A stretch of DNA of 64,000 bases from the NCBI GenBank assembly GCA_011524535.1, contig WTKD01000003.1:1-64000 (forward strand), read 5' to 3'. This stretch comes from Spirochaetaceae bacterium (GTDB taxonomy: Bacteria > Spirochaetota > Spirochaetia > WTKD01). This document shows, piece after piece, positions 61,504 through 64,000 of this stretch (within the stretch, counting starts at the first letter, position 1; the number at the start of each line of letters is the position of its first letter). A model generated the notes under the pieces. That model had not been told where the DNA came from. It ran no database searches and saw only the letters and a program-made list of their open reading frames with translations. The translations under genes and the position numbers were made by a program.

Positions 61504-61840
61504 GGGGGTGTACTGGATTCGACTGGTCAGATCTCCGTGATGAGTGCAAGGAGAGCGTCTACTCTATAAACAGGCAAAAAATATAATTGACAACAATCAA
61601 TTAGCATTGGCTGCATAATAACATAGTAGCCCGGGTCTTCACGAAACGTTTACGACGTGCTGACTTGTTAGATAGTAAACTGTCCTTGCGAGCGTTTGCC
61701 AGCCTCGGAGGGGAGAAACTGGCAAAACCAGCTTGAAGTCATGTGTACCGGTGAGTCTTGCTGGAACCCTACGTGGTACTAACCTTGTAGAGCTTGTTAC
61801 GTTGCTGGTTAGGACGCGGGTTCGACTCCCGCCACCTCCA
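61504..61840 (+). ncRNA. ssrA: Transfer-messenger RNA (tmRNA)
   Basis: Rescues stalled ribosomes. The 5' end GGGGGTG...CTGGATTCGAC and the 3' end GGTTCGACTCCCGC followed by CACCTCC form the tRNA-like acceptor (7 pairs, one G-U) and T-arm. The tag reading frame begins at GCA (61574) and encodes AKNIIDNNQLALAA, then two TAA stops (61616-61621). The LALAA end is the typical ClpXP degron. The discriminator A is the last templated base; the terminal CCA appears not to be encoded as such. The size (337 nt) and the pseudoknot-rich middle are normal. Confidence 0.96.
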
Positions 61841-61929
61841 TCGCTTCATTACATGACTGGTAGTAAAAAAACATATGCGCCCACCCGGTAGAGGAATTTG
61901 AATGCGAGATAGTTACTTTGTTATTTCTG

Positions 61930-62357
61930 CTATGAAAGGATTGGCCAAGAATTAGAATCATCCAGTATCCAATATAGAGCATCTTCCCCAGAAACATCGA
62001 AGTTAAAATTTTAAAATGCCTCTTCAGTAAAACCGCCCTCTGTCAATGCCGAGGTTCCAGCAGGATTGTGATTTTCGTTCCACTTATGATTCCAACTGCA
62101 TTAGGAATGGGGTTTCCTGGCTGCTTCTGTATGTATTCTCTCAGAAATGCTTCCAATCAATCCGCCTACACGTCCAGTACCCGTGATCTTGATCTCCCCG
62201 CTAACATACCTGGTTCTGATGACGAGTGTTTTCTAGACTCATCAGAGAGACTATTTTCCAAAAAGTCTCCGATAAAGTCCCATACAGAGCCATTAATCGA
62301 TGAGACATTACCGCTACCATAGCTATCGCTAATCGTGCCACTACTGCTTTTAGACAT
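61930..62357 (-). pseudogene. Decayed GLUG-repeat gene, paralogue of the adjacent lipoprotein
   Basis: One minus-strand frame from 62208 to 61930 reads through as a GLUG-type C-terminus: YVSGEIKITGTGRVGGLIGS, then NPAGTSALTEGGFTEEAF, then FDVSGEDALYWILDDSNSWPILS. It is interrupted by two TAA codons. The upstream part, in a shifted frame (SSSGTISDSYGSGNVSSING), needs at least one frameshift. The end SWPILS matches the C-terminus SWPILSWE of the intact gene next door. This is a degraded tandem copy whose end lies 90 bases from the tmRNA 3' end. Confidence 0.75.
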
Positions 62358-62398
62358 GGAACGGGCATACCTATTCCCAGGAAAGGATTGGCCAAGAA
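61934..62398. repeat. 18-bp direct repeat flanking the GLUG remnant
   Basis: GAAAGGATTGGCCAAGAA occurs at 61934-61951 and 62381-62398. Both copies encode the same C-terminal SWPILS segment, so the repeat most likely reflects gene duplication rather than an attachment site. Confidence 0.8.
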
Positions 62399-63765
62399 CC
62401 AGAATTTCCTACGAAGTATGGCTCGGTGTTGGAAACTTCTGTGAGATCATCAAAAGCTTTACTTTTATCTTTGTTGATGTCAACAAGTCCTAGTGCTTTA
62501 GTGTTTTCAGGGGTACCCTGCTTTGGTGATCCGATTCCTGGGAGATAATAAGAACCACCTATTCTCTTGAAAAAAACTTTACCGCTAACAGTTTCACCAT
62601 TTTTTTCACCGAAGACAATTTGTGGAGGAAATCCAACACCCCAAGCATCCGTATTCACGTAACCAATCAGTATACCCACCGCGCCGCTAGAGGTGCTGCC
62701 TGAAACGGTTCCGCTTACATAGCTAAACGTGCTAAAAATTCCAGTATTAATATTCATATTCCCAACAAGTCCACCTACACGATTATCTCCAGAAACAGTA
62801 CCGTTCATGTAGCTAGTTTTGATATACAAATTACTCAGAATCTTCATATCTCCAACAAACCCCCCAACATGCTGTCCCTTTTTAGAAGAAACCTCAGCAC
62901 CCACAGAGCTAGCGGTGATCTCTAGACGATTCGACCCGGAGATGTATCCAACAAACCCACCTACCTCATTTGCACCCAAAATCTCGCCTCGCACGTAGCT
63001 TTTCTCTATTGTTGTACTCCCTTTATGATTAGAGGCCCCCCCGGCAAGACCGCCCACTTGGTTACGACCTGTTATTTTTACATTGTCCAGACGCACATTT
63101 TTAAGGGTTGCACCCGATATGGAACGAAAAAGTCCAACTTCGTCTTGCTCTGGTCTATTAATCACGAGGTTATTGATTGCATGTCCTTTTCCATCGAAGA
63201 TTCCCTTGAATGAAATTTTCTTGGGTAAACTACCAATCGGTAAGAAATTAAGTTCTTCTTCGTTCTTTTTGACTTGACTATCATCAGCAGATTCAGCATT
63301 AAGATCGTCTTTAAGACCACTATCAGGTTCAACCTCTTCTGTGTTCTCCAGAGGCAGAGGGAAATTTATGTCTCCTGTAAGTTCATAATGTCCATCATTA
63401 GGAGCTTCTGAAGTTCCAAACTTACCGCTATTACTCAAAAATTCGAGATCACGCCATGTGCTGATAAGGTATACGATCTTACCATTTTCACTTCTTGTTT
63501 TAAGACTAGTTGGCTTTGGTATATTCCAGAGAGAGGTGTGGGATTGAGAAGCTCCTCTTCCCGAATTAGAACCATCATTTGGTGGAGGAGTTCCCGGAGC
63601 GTTTTGTGGGCTGGGGTCTTCACCTCTAGATAGACCCGAACCGCCAGTGACAGAATCATCATTAGGGTCAATGCTACCCGAACCACCAGAGCCAGTACTA
63701 CTGCACGTGCCAATCAGTATTACACTGATAATCATAACTAATATGTATATTGCTTTTTTCTTCAT
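62371..63765 (-). CDS. GLUG-repeat surface lipoprotein
   Basis: The 464-residue protein has a signal ending LIGTCSSTGSGGSGS (lipobox cysteine near residue 21), a low-complexity Gly/Ser/Asn/Pro linker (about 22-80), then a region with GLUG motifs (VGGLAGGASN, VGGFVGYISG, VGGFVGDMKI, VGGLVGNMNI) spaced 35-45 residues apart from about 235 to 345. Such repeats form beta-helix or adhesin-like surfaces. FNGKGHAINNLVINRP-type sequence precedes the repeats. It is likely a surface lipoprotein; its ligand is unknown. The C-terminal WPILSWE is shared with the neighbouring remnant. Confidence 0.85.
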   Translation of the reverse strand: MKKKAIYILVMIISVILIGTCSSTGSGGSGSIDPNDDSVTGGSGLSRGEDPSPQNAPGTPPPNDGSNSGRGASQSHTSLWNIPKPTSLKTRSENGKIVYLISTWRDLEFLSNSGKFGTSEAPNDGHYELTGDINFPLPLENTEEVEPDSGLKDDLNAESADDSQVKKNEEELNFLPIGSLPKKISFKGIFDGKGHAINNLVINRPEQDEVGLFRSISGATLKNVRLDNVKITGRNQVGGLAGGASNHKGSTTIEKSYVRGEILGANEVGGFVGYISGSNRLEITASSVGAEVSSKKGQHVGGFVGDMKILSNLYIKTSYMNGTVSGDNRVGGLVGNMNINTGIFSTFSYVSGTVSGSTSSGAVGILIGYVNTDAWGVGFPPQIVFGEKNGETVSGKVFFKRIGGSYYLPGIGSPKQGTPENTKALGLVDINKDKSKAFDDLTEVSNTEPYFVGNSGSWPILSWE

Positions 63766-63799
63766 CTATAAAAATCTCTTTGTGTACCGTATGATAGTA

Positions 63800-63828
63800 A
63801 TCATATATATATACACGTTTTCTTGCAA
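63800..63828 (-). promoter_or_regulatory. Promoter of the GLUG lipoprotein gene
   Basis: On the minus strand TTGCAA (63823-63828) and TATGAT (63800-63805) are 17 bases apart. The leader is about 28 bases and carries AGAGA about 12 bases before the ATG. This is a conventional, leadered promoter. Confidence 0.5.
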
Positions 63829-63903
63829 GCAGATTATACCTATAATAAAATTATAGGCTCTTTTGCATAGAGTTGAATGGTGAATATCTGCTTTATTTAT
63901 AGA

Positions 63904-64000
63904 TTATATCGGCGGAACATTGATATTTTGCTCTTTGGCAAAAAGAATCACTTTGCACCCCATCCATGCGTTAGAATTATACCATGTGTTGCGCAAATTT
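63904..64000 (-). CDS. C-terminal end of an unidentified gene running off the window
   Basis: The minus frame is open from the window edge for 31 codons to TAA at 63904 and reads protein-like (TWYNSNAWMGCKVILFAKEQ, then a short tail ending PPI). It is partial and too short to assign. It is upstream of, and on the same strand as, the GLUG lipoprotein gene, which has its own promoter. Confidence 0.35.
   Translation of the reverse strand, partial: NLRNTWYNSNAWMGCKVILFAKEQNINVPPI

Noticed and set aside
61809-61997. Minus-strand ORF ending MEVAGVEPAS
   Set aside because: It is antisense to the tmRNA 3' end; this peptide is a well-known artefact of translating tRNA/tmRNA genes backwards.
61934-62398. 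18-bp direct repeat as an att-site pair
   Set aside because: Both copies are coding homologous C-termini of GLUG genes and neither matches the tmRNA 3' end.
62700-63070. Regularly spaced motifs in the GLUG gene as a CRISPR-like array
   Set aside because: The repeats are degenerate protein repeats in a long open frame, not identical short DNA repeats with spacers.

Overview
The window comes from a spirochaete, most likely of the order Spirochaetales (Treponema/Spirochaeta/Sphaerochaeta side). This rests on gene content and order, not on a database search. The pointers are a GreA of about 900 residues with a long N-terminal extension, a tamB-bamA-skp-mutS cluster, cmk running directly into rpsA, many TPR envelope proteins, and a sugar-binding protein with a non-lipidated signal peptide. 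Outer-membrane genes (bamA, skp, tamB, two LptF/LptG-like permeases) and murJ indicate a diderm cell envelope. Base composition is moderately AT-rich. Most of the window is dense core genome; only the two ends look accessory.

Layout. 1-1.6 kb: accessory edge with a Panacea-domain (antitoxin-like) gene, a decayed ORF and a small membrane ORF. 1.6-7.9 kb: carbohydrate uptake, with an ABC importer (binding protein, hairpin terminator, two permeases) and a mannitol PTS locus (mtlF divergent from mtlA-mtlD). 7.9-17.2 kb (minus): recA, folK, scpA-like, scpB, rluB-like, cmk, rpsA, a sigma-54-type activator and three envelope proteins. 17.2-25.1 kb: prs, dtd, two TPR proteins, rpe, and a TPR gene leading into greA. 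25.1-32.1 kb (minus): HEAT protein, murJ, tgt, two Lpt permeases, dut. 32.1-40.3 kb (minus): comF-like, nusA, infB, rbfA, truB, rpsO, pnp, the classic translation/RNA operon but without rimP. 40.3-51.5 kb (minus): tamB, a lipoprotein, bamA, skp, mutS. 51.6-52.8 kb (plus): tmk and an exported protein. 53-58.6 kb (minus): yebC-ruvC-ruvA-ruvB-queA, lepB and a signal-peptidase paralogue lacking its catalytic residues. 58.7-61.8 kb (plus): PEGA/FGE-sulfatase protein, smpB, inositol-phosphatase-like gene, tmRNA. 61.9-64 kb: a GLUG-repeat lipoprotein and a decayed copy of it against the tmRNA 3' end, then the end of another gene.

Functional links: smpB and ssrA form the trans-translation pair; queA and tgt serve queuosine synthesis; ruvABC, recA and mutS cover recombination and repair; bamA, skp, tamB and lepB cover envelope export; mtlF, mtlA and mtlD form a complete mannitol route.

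The most interesting pattern is at the promoters. For several operon-leading genes (mtlF, prs, tmk, bamA, lepB, yebC, the 58.66 kb gene, probably rpe) a recognisable -10 box lies only 5-8 bases before the start codon, with a -35 box 17-18 bases further up and no Shine-Dalgarno sequence. That is the layout expected of leaderless mRNAs. Genes inside operons and some leading genes (mtlA, recA, tamB, smpB, rpsO) keep normal ribosome binding sites. Other notable points are a queuine transglycosylase without its zinc cysteines, a GAFTNA variant of the sigma-54 contact loop, and the catalytically dead signal-peptidase paralogue. I found no CRISPR array, rRNA, tRNA, insertion sequence or prophage.
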